DNA from: Membranipora membranacea
Lineage: Eukaryota; Bryozoa; Gymnolaemata; Cheilostomatida; Membraniporidae
Length of the DNA: 64,000 nt
NCBI GenBank assembly: GCA_914767715.1
Contig: OU612066.1
Span: 9,801,001 to 9,865,000 of the forward strand
Direction: 5' to 3'
Shown here: positions 11,554 through 26,500 of the stretch, in pieces
Numbering within the stretch: the stretch's first letter is position 1
Layout: every line of letters begins with the position of its first letter
The notes under the pieces: generated by a model
The model's database searches: none
Told to the model about the DNA's origin: nothing
Seen by the model: only the letters and a program-made list of their open reading frames with translations
Position numbers and translations under genes: made by a program

Positions 11554-14500
11554 CTAACAATGGATACCTATAGAGCTTTCAGTGTGTTCTTCTTCAGAAC
11601 TCTCATCCTGATGCAGAGAGAATAGCACCTCTTTATCACCGTTCTCATCCTTGTCATCTTGCTGCTCATCGCTGCTTTTCGACAGCGCCTCCGTCTCCTT
11701 GGCATCTTGCTTCTTGAGTTTAGGATTGCTGTTGTGTGTTGTCACTGATAACGGCACCCGACCAAATGGTTTAATCTCAACTTCATCGTCATCTTCTGAT
11801 TCTGAGAAGTGTGAGTTTGGAGTTATGTCATCCGGTGAGGAACTGGTCACTGATTCTGTGTTAGGATGAGAAGTGCCTGAATCTCCTGGAGAATCATTGA
11901 TGGCCTCACCTCCATTAATATAACCTGTATAACGAGGCTGGGCGGTCATAAGCAGCCCTCCAAGGGGATTTCTACTAGTCTTAGGACTTTCTATAGTGAT
12001 ATGAGGTATAAGAGGTAGAACACGGCCAGATCCTGGGCTACGCTCAGGGCTTAGCTGGGCTGTAGAGTTGTTATTCGATGTATTGAGCTGATTAAGCATA
12101 GATGTTTCTACAACGTCTGCTGAACGAGGAGACATAGCAGGTAAACGATTATAGTCTAAATTATCCGCCCACGATGGGACTTCACATAGAGCTGGGTTAT
12201 TATCATTGGGTAGGAGATGTGTTTCCATTGAAGACAAAGGCTGGGTCTCCTGAGGACACACCAATCTCTTCCAGGGAAGCTGACAGTCCAGTGCCACCGG
12301 GCTCAGCTGCTCCTTAGAATCTGTAACGTAAATAATGATGGCTCTACATAAAAACAGTAGAAAATTTACATAAAAACTGAATTAAACCTTGCTAGTAGTA
12401 AAATAATTTTCACATAAATTGATCAATAGAGAAGGATTTTCGAAGGCACTTCGATAATCTGGATGTACCCAATTTAAACTTGCCCAAGGTAAAATATTTT
12501 CCACACAAAATTGTCAATGGAGAAGGGTTTCTGGCACATTATTGGCATATTATTTTCCATGTATTGGATTAGTTTCACAATAAAAGACGTCAGAAGATAA
12601 ATGGTTGACTTACCTGTCATGTCACCTTCACTGTTGCTACCAGATCTAGCGGTAAACTGAATACCGTTTTCCTCATCCGACATATCCTCATCACCCTCAG
12701 CAAACCTCGCCTGATTGTAGTGGGCTGTAGGAATATGACACAACAATGTTATGTGGGCTGTCCAATAAGTAGAACAGGAAATCTGGTATAACTACCCCCG
12801 CAGCAAGCCGTAATTGATGACTTGCTTCCTTATTATGACTGGCTGTGTTTTTTTTCAATTACAATTTTCACTAAATTGAAAGTTTTTGACTCAGTCTGGT
12901 AAGCATAATAAATTATGAGATATGTTGAAGGTTCCTATAATTGGGCACATAGCCAGAGTGAGAGTTCTTATCGATGTTTTGTTCGAGGGATACGAGGGTC
13001 TATAATTTATAATGAGCTGTCACATTGTTTAAAAACCCTCGCTCAAATCATTCCCCCTGATTTCAATCAAGCAATCAATTTGGGAATGAGATCACTGGCA
13101 TCATCTCATTGAGTAATGTTCAGCGATAGTATTTAAAGTCAAAAGACCCCACAGGTAATTTTTACCATAAGTGCTTGACCCTGCTCAAGGTCGCTGTGTG
13201 TGGCTTTCTATTAACTGACAACCAGGGTTTCAGAAATGTGGAATTTCATAAACAGTGACCTGGGCAAAACTAGCTAAGCTACAAAGAACCTCATACTCTC
13301 AAAACCAACTTCACAACAATCCTTAGAACATACCTTGAACATGTGGCTCTGACACATTTGCAAAGCTAACATTTTTGGGCATGCCATTATTTTTCTCCAT
13401 TTTCTCCCTGTCTCGCTGTTTCTTCTTCTCTTGGATATGATGCTGATGTCGGCTGATCATGTGACGCAGGTGGAGGCGAGCACTATGATGGTACTGTGAG
13501 CTTGAGTGATGTTTGCCATCACCTTCATCTATAGTATGTCTCTGATGAGCATTCATATTTATCTATGAAAACAGAATATGTCGAATATGTCCATAAATTT
13601 TAAATCCATAAATCCGTAAACAACTTTCTTTAATATGAAGATACTTTCTTGGCACCCTTTGTCTATTTTCCTCATCACATGAACTTGCATGGAACAACAG
13701 AATTGGAAAATACTTTAAAAATGGTTAATAATAGGTTGATAGTCTACCTTTGCACGAGGTACTATAAGATTATCGTCGAGCATATGATGGGTTTTAGTGT
13801 CATCTGCTATCTTCTTACTGAAGTGAGCATCTAATGCCTGCATATCTACCACTGTGTCATTGTGATGTAGCTCCGATTCACTGCCACCGTGACTGCTAGC
13901 ACTGTAATACAGGATAGTCGATATTAAAAAAACATATAGTTATCAATTAAATAACTAAGTTATCATGCCATGCTCAGAGAAAGTTCGTCGATTAGCTATA
14001 AATGGTCCTCTATGAAGCTTTGAGCGATGCCTGTTCGTAATGCAGCTCTTGCACTTCAAAACACATCACCATAGAGTTATTATATAATAACTCTATGCAC
14101 ATCACACAGGATAATAAATGTTAGATAAGTTACACAAGAAAACTGTCATGTCAGTGCCCAATCTACAAAATGTCATCAACACACAGTGCAGCTGCAGCAA
14201 CGGGTCTAAAAAAACAACAACTACAACATACCATTCCAACCTCATCCTGCAGTATCAAATTAAAATTATATATATATCAGCCCTGGTCTTCTGAGATTTC
14301 ATACTTCACCGACAGTCACAACAAACAAGACCCACAACCTTCAGAGGAATTTGGACACCTGCCTCCCAGGATTCATAGCTAGCTTTTCCTCTGGACTGGA
14401 GTGTAAGTGGGGGCTGTAGGGATAGGGGTGTTTAGATGATTTGGTCTCGCCCTTATGAATAACATGAGGACAACAGCATCAGATAAAAAATATACACACT

Positions 14501-17500
14501 ATATCAAGTTTCTGTCAGTGCTTGGGGCACTTTGGCATTTAGAGTGAGGTATTCATTTAAAACAGGCACACCAAAAAGGGAGATAACTATCATTATGTCT
14601 GCTGCTTGCTTACTAACCGATTGGTGCTGTACTCATCCCTGCAATACATAAATAATTTAACCATGAAACTTTCTCAACTTGCAAAAAAGGCGGGTGATGA
14701 GTAAAATTAATTTATCTCTCCAACATCAGCATTAACTGTATAAGAGATAGAATGATCTATAGGCAGAGCTACAGAACATTAAATGCTTTTATGGTTGAGG
14801 ATCAGAAACCATAAGTTTGCTTAAAATAATTGAGTAGCTTTGGTCAATCAGCCATCAGGTGGTGAACACTAATGGCGGCTATAAATCACAAAGGGAGGGA
14901 ATTTCTAGGCATTACAAGCTCAAGACATCGCATTAATCAGTGACTATGAACGTAAACGTAAACGTATATCTATCAATATTAATATAAAAAAAGGTTTTTT
15001 TAATTATTGTCTTCTTGATTATATTATTATCAATTGCAGGGTTGTGAAGAAGGACTATGATGCAATATACCAGGCACTAATGTTTTACCACTGTGCAAAC
15101 CGGATGCAATATTCACCAGGATGGTAGACAGAAGGGCAATCAAGATAATATAATATTTATAAACTGCTCGGCCTCCAGCAAATTGATGATGATAATCACT
15201 TGTACTGTCTAACAAAGTGGTATTATGTTTAATTTTCTCAATAGCACACGAGAGGCTAATACAGAGTGATATTGAGAGCCATCAGGAAGGAAGGACTGTT
15301 GCAAAATTTGAAACTACAACAGTTCAAGTTGCTTTGTACACTAATATGAATATATATCAGTGGTTTCGTAATACCAATGGTAGCTGCGATTGACTCTCAA
15401 TCTTTTGATTAACTTCTGTTAAGGTCACACTTCTCTTGGTCAGATAAAGCTTGTGTTGTCATGCGACGATTGTTCATAGCTGGGATGTTTTCATCGCGTA
15501 TTTATCAGGTACTAACGTGTTTGAGGAAACGGTTTGTCACTTTTTATCTATGAATTATATGCGTGTAATATGGATGATAGTGCACTTACTGGTCTTGTAG
15601 AGATGTTACACTCCAGTTAGAGATAAGTCTAAGTAGAGATTGTCCGTTCTTGCCGTTAGCCTGAAGGTTGGTAGAGCTGAAGCCGGAGTGCATGGAATGC
15701 ATGGCATCTTTGAGGGAGAGTTTAGAGTGAGTTCTTAGAATGCCGTGTTCTTTAGTCATTGGCTTTTCTCTCAACAACACTTTCTTCAAATATTTGTTAT
15801 CATAATACTCCCATCTGTATAAGAAAAACATGGCGTGACTCTGCAATATTACACAGTGATTTCATGATTGCGGCATGATGAGGAAGACTGTAATATCTTT
15901 ATCTGAGGGATAGCGGATAGCAGTATAGGGAAGTGGTAACACAGTGAGGATATCCGTGCTTTGTCAAGTGAATCTTGTCATTAAGTGTTTTTTCCTTGAA
16001 AGGAAGGCTAAAATCTGAAAAACTGAAAACATTTGTTGCATTGCGTAAGTGAAGAGCAATTCTTTGATATTCATCAACAGTAAATCATATCCTGGAAGTT
16101 TTAATAATAATGTCCTGTATTATTATAAATGTCAGTTTTTGTTCCATAGTGTCAATTTGACCAACAAAGGCAGTAATGTCTTGTTATAATTCTACCAGGA
16201 TATGACCTGAAATGGTCAGGATTTCATCTCGTTTGCTCATCATTTGCAAAAGTTTCCCCTCGCTACCACACGTCTCCGTCCTTTGCTGCACTAAGAATAA
16301 AAACTTGAAAACCTCATGGATGTAGCCCTGCCTAGGGCTTATGCAAGTTACCTATAAATGACTTACTTGTCTCTCAGGGTATGATTGCCCTTGTAGCCGG
16401 TGATGTCTTCAACTGCAGCCATCATATGGTCCAACATCTAATAATAATAATATATGATGTATAACATGCATGCATACATGCATGGTAAAAGGTGAATACA
16501 TATATCACGATGCCAAAAAGTAATTATACACCACGTTAATATAAACGTGATTGGTGATTAATCAAATACACAAAATTCACTTTTCCATCACTAGCGTTGC
16601 GTTGCGCAGTATCCAATACACATTATCTGTCTGTCATGTGGATTGAAGATGACAATAAAATCGAATTGTTATAATAAGTTAGGAGGTTTGGATGAAAAAA
16701 TAATATGTAAATCAAGACAAATAAATTATCTATTTTGAGTCATGTCCTCTGTTAAGCCTGACTGTTGACCTGTTTGATCCAATTTATAAACTCATGTAAT
16801 CCTTATTAAATTGAATGTGACGTTGATCCTTTTAATCAACAACTGGCTGAAGACAATATCCAAAATGGGAAGCGTCAGGCGGAGGGGGTCAAGAGTTTGG
16901 GGCTCTTAAACTATACACCACTACTCACCCTGGTGTGAATCTGCTCGCTCATCGAGGTCGACCCCTCCTGTTTCTTCTTCACTTTCAGGAAGTTCACGAG
17001 TGGTTTGATGGTGATTCCCTGCAATATTTAAACATTTTTATTTCATCTCAAATACAAACTTGGAACTTGTCTCTATATTGCTGAGCAATAACGATGACAT
17101 GCGAAATACAATTTTCCGGCATTTTTGCTGTCAGCGTGCGCAACAAGTACAAAAACGTACAACGTTATTGACACGCTTTTTTAGATCAACAAAGCCGACT
17201 TATCACAGAATTAAACCCTTTAACTCGGTTGACGTCCTGTCCATAATACAGGTCACTTCTGTCTTAGTAAAACTCTTGTAACCTTGATCGTTATAAAACC
17301 GAACTCCTAAACAATAGGAAAACTTTCTATTTAAACGCATTGCATGATATGAGACATTAAAGAGACACAATTGTGACAACCTCATTAAAGCTTGGAATAA
17401 GAGGGCAAAATATATAATGTGCATGTCAGGAGTGTGCCTGTGTCCTCTATTAGTCAGCAAAAATAAGATTTGTCCGCATTCGAGCACTCCATTGAACCAA

Positions 17501-20500
17501 CCTGGACGAACACTGTGAACATGACAACAAGGATTGTAGCCGTCACAAATAGGTCCTTCTCTTTGGAGAAGTTATGCTCGTTGATGAGGATGGCTAGGGC
17601 GAAGGCGATAGCACCACGAAGGCCTCCATATGCCATCACAAACTGATCCACTGCCTTCAGTTTAGACACACGGAACTTGTTTGCAACCCACGTCAGCATT
17701 ATGGTTCCTAAAATAAACAGAAAATAACAGATTATTACAGATTAGTGATATCACTTAATTACGCAAAGCATCTTATGAACAAAATATGTAACCTCAATCT
17801 AACGATTCTCCGGCAGGCAAACTACCAGCTATGATCTATATTGGCCTTAATTTCAAATTTATTGTAATTTGGAAGAAGAAGGATCTCCACATTGGTTTTA
17901 CAAAGAGGGGCATTGTTCAGGAATATCAATATTTACTATTATATTATATTATAAAATTTTCATTGAAGTAACCACATGTCCAATTTAACCAGTCGCTCAA
18001 ACAATATGTATAATAGATATGATAGAGAAACAAGTATGCTCCCTGCACATAAAAATCACCACTTTCTTCATATTGTGGGATGCTTAAAAACTCAGACAGT
18101 TATATATAGTCATAAGGGATATGCCATCCTAAGTTTTCACACTTTGTCTGTGATAGAAGTGATAGAAGTGACAACTGAATAGTAAAACTGGCTTGCATGT
18201 CAAAATTAAATTTAATCATGACAAATACAATCTTGATGATTCAGCAGCCCCTTTTCATTAACATTGTTTGATTATGTATTTAAGAGGTTTCGGATATGGT
18301 AAGGTAAGAGTAGGAAATCCAAACCACACAGAATGAGTACTTATGTGTGTCACAACTGATGTAATACCGCTAGCAGAGCATCATAACATGAGCTGACCGT
18401 GTCATTCTATCGCTTATATTCTGGAGATTAGTAGTTTTGGTGAGAATATGGTAATGGCCAAATAATCCTCTGGTGAAACCTCCCACAGTAGGTGAAAAGG
18501 CCATGTGATTAATATTGAAATTAGCCACCATTTTCGCTCAAGGTCTTAAAATTTGTTTCTCCTTGGCATTGGCCTATTAGTAAATGTTTTATTATGCATG
18601 TACATCATTTCATGACCAACATTAATCGGGTAATATTCATGAATTAGAAATTTATAGACCCAAAATGATCATTATTAAATGCAATAAATTTCAAATAACA
18701 CCTAGCTAGCTAAGATGTTTACACTATTTACCTAGATCAAGTTTGATCCAAATTTCCAGCAGTCCGGTCATTCCCATTCTATTGGTGAGTCAACAGCGGT
18801 TCAAACCCTACATGCAGGCAAATTGGATCATGCTTGATCTACTATTTACCTATAGCCTTGCAGACAGTGTGAAATACAACTAACACAAAGCGCTGCTGTT
18901 TAACTTTTTATTTACCCATAGTCCTGTAGACTAGACAGGCTACGATTGTGACGACGATGAACACCACGTCCCATACATGGTTGTCTTTGACTGCGGAGGT
19001 TCCCAACATCATAAATATGACAGTCTCTGTCATACTGCTCAACATCTTGAGGAAATATTTGATGGTTGTCTGCGATTTCTCAGAGATATTAAATACCACA
19101 TATTGTTTCATCACGATGCCACAAAATGTCAGTCTGAAATAGAAAAAAAATATATAAATACATAAATAGGCCTATACATTCTTATACTGAATATGTTATT
19201 TATTTTTGACATTCTCTTACTGAAGACACTATAATTTATTGTTGAGATGATACCATAAAAATGCAAACTGTTGCTTATTTTGTTGACTAAAATACAATAT
19301 CTGAGGTCAGATTGTCAAATCGAATGTTAAAATATCACTTCTTCTTAATAGTGCAATCAGGATGTAGGATCTAATGCCAAATGTCATCAATGAACAGTCA
19401 TAGCAGCATTGCAAGCTCATAAATACCCAGATTTAATACTAATAAATTAAAATTGTTATAATAAATAGGCTTATTTTTACATCATAACCCTTGTCACTTG
19501 TTGACCAAAATAATAGCGGCATATCAATAAGACGTCTCTTTCTCTTTTTTGATATTGGTGGAAAGGAATGAATCAGCAATGCAGAGTTTGAAGGATATCG
19601 ACTGAAACTGCCGGATTTCCAAACTGTACCAGAGGTCACACAATTACTGTGGAGTCTCTTGTAAAGTTTGGTAATCTGATGGCATCCTTGGCTGATTCAA
19701 TCAAATCAGCAAAGTAATTAGTAGATCAGTACCAAAAATGTAAGGAACCTTTCCTTGACTCCTGTCACCGAACAAATAAATCAGTTGTTTCCATTTTAAT
19801 TATATCGCAATATCAAATCAGTTACTACTTAGCTATCTAAGGGGTCATCAAGGAGCAGTACTAGAGAGAAGTTATACAACCTTCACTGGGAGGACCTGAA
19901 CCAGGATCCTCTTATGGGGGTCAACCAGGTGTCCTGGTATTATCTCTCCAGACCCATGGGTTTAAATAAATTGATATAATATAGCATTCATCATCCCTTC
20001 TTATTTCATGGCCAGCTATGAAACAGGACAAGCTTGAAGGTTCAATTTGCAAAACACTTAAAGCCTACCAAGAGACCATAGCATGTTATAGTCAGGCAGT
20101 TACTTATGATAAAGTTGTGTCAGAGCATTGAATTTTTTACCATGCAATTCTGACATAACTTTATTATAAGTATCTGCCTGACTATAACATGCTTTGTTCT
20201 TCAGGTAGTCTTTAAATACAGCCGTAAACATACAAATATTTATATGTTTATATATATATATATATATATATATATCATATCTAGTATAATATTTATAATA
20301 TATATATAATATAATACTTACGCCATGATTCCTGAGAGATGGAACATCTCCGCGGTCAGATAAGCCAGGTACGCGAGCAGGAACACAAATATGGGCTCGA
20401 TCACTCTAACATGCGATGTGTATTTGGTAATGAAGGCGCAGAACATTCCAAACAGTACGCCAATAAGAACACCTCCGATACCGACAATGAAGAACTGCAG

Positions 20501-23500
20501 TATACCAGCAAATATATCAATCACCTCAATCGTATCTTGAAGAGCATACTCCATAAACATGTGATACAAGACCTAAAAGAAAACAAAAGGGAGCTTGATG
20601 AGAATACTGGAACGGAGGGGGGGATGGCAACTATGGGGATAAACATGGATCACTAGATGGAAAGGCCTATAATAGATGATGTGTCGCGACCAGGACAAAT
20701 TGGGCAATAAAGTAATAATGTGTTATATTATAAAATAATACAGATCAATGACCCTCAATTCAAGTGGTCTATTGTGGTCTCATTTATTGACATTATTGAA
20801 AATGGAATTTGTTGGTCATAATTCACAATAATATTGGCCACTTCGAGCAGGTCAAATGAGGCAAGGAGTGGGAAGTCGCTTCAAACACCCATGATGAGGC
20901 GTCTTATCTTATTTTGACTACATCGTTATAAGGATGTTTTGTAGCCAGTAGATATGACCCGGAGATAAGGTTCCGTTGCCTTACATTTACAACATTCATA
21001 CTAAACACTTGACTGATTTTATTACGTAGATCGACATGTTGTTGGATCAGTTAACGAGTGCAGGAGGCTATGTGCATGTTTTAGTGTAAGAAAAAAGAGC
21101 AAGCAACTCCTTTAACGAACTATTGGACAGTGTTCTCAGTTTTGTGTTGCTGTGCGCAGAAGATAATTATCGAATAATTAATTTATTAGCTGATAAATAA
21201 CTAGGTGGCAAAAGCCAGGCTGTGATTTAATAGACTTAGAAGCGTAGTATCGTATGCAGCGCTCCTAATGAGATTTTGGAATTTGACGGCTAATAAAAAA
21301 TGAGCAGTGCCAGTAATAGATTAGGATAAGACAAGCTGCGCCTCCTCCTCGGTTTGTGATAAATAAACTGATTCAGTGCGACCATCGATCATACTGAGCC
21401 AGCTCTGGTTAGCCTAGATGATACTGGAGATATTTAGAGAATTTATGACACAGACACATTTTCAGATATACCTAAGTAGGATGTGGGTGAGGGTTGAACC
21501 TTGTCACCCAGTTTCGCAAAACAGAAGAATGTAGGATTGGGAAAAGGGTTGTGTGCTTAGTGATCAGTTTCTGCAGGTAGATTAGCACAGCTTGGGCCAG
21601 ATAGTCCTTATCCCTTTAGTACAAGAGAATTAACTTGCTAAGATTTCATTGTTCAGTATTAATTTGGATAAGTAATCTTAGGGGACTATAGATCAATGAA
21701 TCACAAATTCAGCTAAGCATTTTTTTCTTCACTTTTAACTCATCATATTCTACAATTCCCTAACACCGCAAAAGAGGCCCTTTTCTTTACTAACCACTGT
21801 GACAGCGTCATTGAGTAGTGATTCACCGAACACAACGATATGAAGCTGCTCATTCACATGGATCTCCTCAAACACTGCCAGCACAGCCACAGGGTCAACA
21901 GCTGAGATCAGACTACTGAACACCAGACAGGGCAGCAGGTCAATCTTAAAAACTACAAAGGTAAGATATAACAGAGATTTTATTTGCAGGGCATATTTAT
22001 ATTGTTTGAAAGCACTAGCTAGTGGAGATCATCTTGAAGCATAGCGATGAATGTGTAAGTTGAGACCAACATGTGGAAGCAGTAATGAATCCATGTAACA
22101 AACCTGATGGAAAAACATCAAAAATAACTCGAAACCATTGTGTGGTAAATCAAATTAGCTTCACCTGTTTGGCTGTTTATGCTAGTGATCATAGCCAAGT
22201 GCTAAAAATATTAATACCTGAAAAAGGAACTACCGCAGTGTAGGCTACTCTGTGATGTCACAGGAAAATCACTATGAGCATGATAAAAAATTATGTCCTA
22301 CGATATATGGTCTATGATAATTATTACTTTTTGATTTTGACAATTGTGGCAAGGGTTTCAGAAAAGAGCAGCATCAAGGAAATGAAAAATAACCTCAAGA
22401 AAGAACTCAACCTTGAATTTTTTTTTAATATCCTACCATTGCACTATGTATGAGAACAAAAATGACACACATTACTTGGAATTTCAAGTCACATTTTGAA
22501 ACACCGTGCCAGTATAACGTCACCCCTCAACTATAATCACGCTTCTGCCACAATAGATTGGGGCAACAGTGTAAGGAAACAAAAAGGAATTTCATCACTC
22601 TTTCCCTAACCGACTAATGCGACAATAGTTCATCTTCCTTTGATATAGGTATCAAAGGAAGATGAACCTATATCAAAGGTTCATCTTTGCTATAGGTGAG
22701 GATTACAAAAACAGTGAAATTCTCTTGGCAATTGCGTAGATTAGGTAAGGTATTTTGTTTGTTGTGGTAAATTGTTGAAGCCCGTCAATCATCTCAAGAT
22801 GGTTGACAGAGAAGCTTCGATTAAATCAAGCCTGAAAATTTGTTTTGATTCCAAGTATTGGCCAAGGGAACTAGAGCAGGATGGGAGGAGGTGCCAATTT
22901 GGTATACAATTCTTGTGTAAACATTTTAAAACGAAATTACTTAAAAAGGTCTGAATCCTTAGACAAGAACACTGTCTTCCATTAATATGGATTTAATGAG
23001 GATGCTAGCCATCTGGGACTTTGCTTACAGAGAGGACCTAATTAATGCGCTCAAACTATGCGGCTAAATTTCTGGTTTAGGTAATACTCCCCATACCAAA
23101 AATGTAGCTGTGTGACAAGGCTAGGGGACGACCATGTGAACGCAACTTTTTGGGACTGCTTCATGAAACCTGATTAAACTTACATGTCAGTCCAGCTTGG
23201 GTGACAGCATACAGAGTTAGACCGATGGTGGCGGCGTTCCAACATGTGCCTACAACTGCATACAACAGGATTGTGCCGATGTTGTTGAAAAAGGATCTGT
23301 TTGGCATGAAATAACCGGCGTCTAAGATGATAGGCGGCAGTAAAAACTACAAAATAAACACAAACAGCCTGTAAATAAAATGTGGCGTTTAGAGGCATTG
23401 ACAGTCCATCTCTCAAGACTTCACTAGAATGAGGCGAATCTGGCTTACTGTAGATGGATATCAAAATAGGAGGAAGGGCAAAGTCATTTTTCCTCTATGA

Positions 23501-26500
23501 ATGCATACATATACTCTTAATGTTGGTAAGTTCAACACCAAGGGAAGAGGACCAGATGAAAATTACCAACAGACTTCAGGATATAGACTTGGTCAATTAT
23601 GATTATTAAGGAGAGTACGTCTTTTTACCAAGGGATGACGTATCTTGTGTAGCTCTTCTGAGTACAACAGCAAGCTGCTGCAGCCTTTTGAACGCTCAGG
23701 TTGCTCGAGTGATACAGGTCAAGAGTAATACACATCAATACATAACTCAATTAAACAAATGTCTTCATTCCGTATTCCATTTGAAATATGTGTTCATCAT
23801 GGCGCAGGCAAGTAGCCTGTTTAGATTTTAAAAAGAGATGTTTATATAATGGTGTCTAGCTTGTGGCGCTATGTAGGAAAAGTTCTCAATCATTGTTGGC
23901 ATGTTTCATATGTCAGTACCCCCATATCCCAAGTTGTAACTGATGGCAATATAATAACTGCTGATCGGCAGTAGTTTACTGTTTATGGCGGCCATATTGG
24001 GTCACGAGGTCATGGGAGTTAAAAAAAACAATGTCACTAGATTTGGTATATGATACATTGGCAGATATTGAGGTTGGTAGTTAGAATATAGGTTATTGCA
24101 AAGAGATATCCTTACCTGAAAAAACGTCGTTGCATGAAGTGTATACTGTGAGGACTGTGCGGTTGCTCCTGCGATCTCTGCGTTGAATTCTAGGGTCACA
24201 TAAACTATAATACCCACAACTATTCCTAATATGATGAGCAAGCAACTCTCAGGAAATATAGATGACAGCTTGTTATTCAAGTGAAACCCTGAAATAAAGG
24301 AAATACCAAAAATAGAATTAAGGAAAGGGGAAGAATGTAGTATAACTGATCTTCATATGGCTTCAACATGACAGTTATTTTTTTAAAACACGTCTTCATT
24401 ATCAACATCCTTAAGCTGAGTTAACAAGTCAATCAATTGGACAGTCATAATATTACATATTTCATACTCGCTATTACTATCAGTAAAATCAACAATTCAT
24501 CTGTGCTACTTCAGATGAATTGGTGCTTCTAATGGTAGCTTTTACCAAAGTAAAATCTGGCTGTCTAATTAATTGGCGACGTAAATTCAGCCTCACCATT
24601 CTAATTGTACAGAATGTGCACAACATAACTCCCCACTACCACAAGTCATGAGATTGCAAGTTGATTCCAAAATCACAACTACCCCTGCACCAAGTCATAA
24701 TAAAACCAGCAAGCATTATCCTTGTACCTCAACTTCCTCTATGCTATACAAAATCTTTCTATTCCTTTTCACTCAGAGTCTGACATGTGATAAAAATAAA
24801 TGTACTTAGAAGAAAGAGGAACTACGAAATTATAAAAATAGATATCCTTGATATGACCTCAGAGGGTGACTAGTGCCAAACCCAGATCTTTGTGACACTT
24901 TCAAAAATAGACAAAAACCAGTGAAGTTCAATATCAAACCAAAGATGTTTAACTGCATAGCAGCAGAAAGGAAGGAACGTTGTTACCATATACAATTATA
25001 CAAATATACCATTAATTAAATTCAACTCCTTGTCAAGTGACATTGGCATTTCACATCAAAATAAATTTTCTATGTCCTCTTTGTACTAATTTAAAAAATG
25101 TTCGTATTTTTGGACTCTACGTAATCCTGATTTGCCAAAAAAAATGCGCCTTAGCGGGTTTGTGACAGGATATTGACGTGTTTAAAGGTTGATGTGTGGA
25201 GCTGACAGGATAAGCATTCAAACAACATCCAACTGGATCGAATAGTACACTGATGCTGCTTTAGGGGTAGTAACCTTTACACACTTGTCTCTATTACATG
25301 AATACGCTCTATGGAAAATAGCAATGCCCCCACGTACTTCTGCCTTTCACAGAACAAGGAAGTAGGCAATTTGGATTAAAACTATTCCAAATTCACGAGA
25401 CATCATTAATCTTGTCTCATCATCAACCTTATCTCATGTCTAACTTATAATCAATATCAGCTAAGAAATTTGGTAAAACAACATTCAGGAAGGGAAGTTT
25501 CCATGTGTTAATATATTTTATGCTATTTAGATCATCCACAGAAATTATTACACCAATAGAACATGAACCGAGCTTGTCATGGAATGAGAGGAAACTGGTT
25601 GACACAAGGATTTGAGATGTCATGCTCTTGTCCTGTTGTATTGTAACTTCCATTACAAAATTTTGGACAGGAGAGCACCGTGAATTTCTTCATAAATAAG
25701 CTACAGTGATGCGGTGTGATACATGTATACAGTCATATTTGGTGTGAAACATGAGTTCTAAACCAAGTAGTCACAGGGGACAGAATATCAGAGATAACTA
25801 GAGATCAAAGACCTGACTGATCCATATTAAATCCCCACAATATGCAGAGAGATTAAAAGTGCAGAGACAATGATAAGCAGACGGAGATGGTTGATGTTGA
25901 ACAAACATTTAATCTGCGTTATAAATGCATCAATCATTTTTTTATCTGAATGATCTCAAATACACCATGGGAATTATTTCATATATTTAAGCAGAACAAA
26001 TCAGCCTGCACTTTTACAGTAAGGGGAAGGTTGGCTGGTATGGTTTGCCTTTGGTAAAGAATAAAATATCAGTGATAACATACCTATTTTTGCTATACTA
26101 GCAATGAAGATCCATAGAGACACAACATAAGCTGACTCGACATCATCGAAGGCAAATTTGAATACTTGATACCTCTCGTGGCCCCCATGTCCCCCCTCAT
26201 TTTGTCCCTCATCGTTTCCTTCATGTAACTCATTTAGGGTTCCTGGCTCTTTAGTCACTTCAGAATTCAAAGCCTCTGCTAAATTCAAAAACATGCCGAG
26301 TTGACATAAACATTTCAAAGCTTATAATCCATAACGTTGCCTCTTCTCAAATGCCCCTTTTTTGTTATGTTTTCCACGAAAAAAATAAAAAAGGGGCCTT
26401 TGAGATAAGGCTGCTATAACCCCCCCCCCCCCCCCGTGTAATAACCATGATAATTATGAAAGTACTTCAAGGATAACCATCAAACGATGAAGTGAAAAAA

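Noticed and set aside
11651-11869. 72-codon plus-strand ORF
   Set aside because: Antisense shadow of the last exchanger exon, which has a clear frame and splice site.
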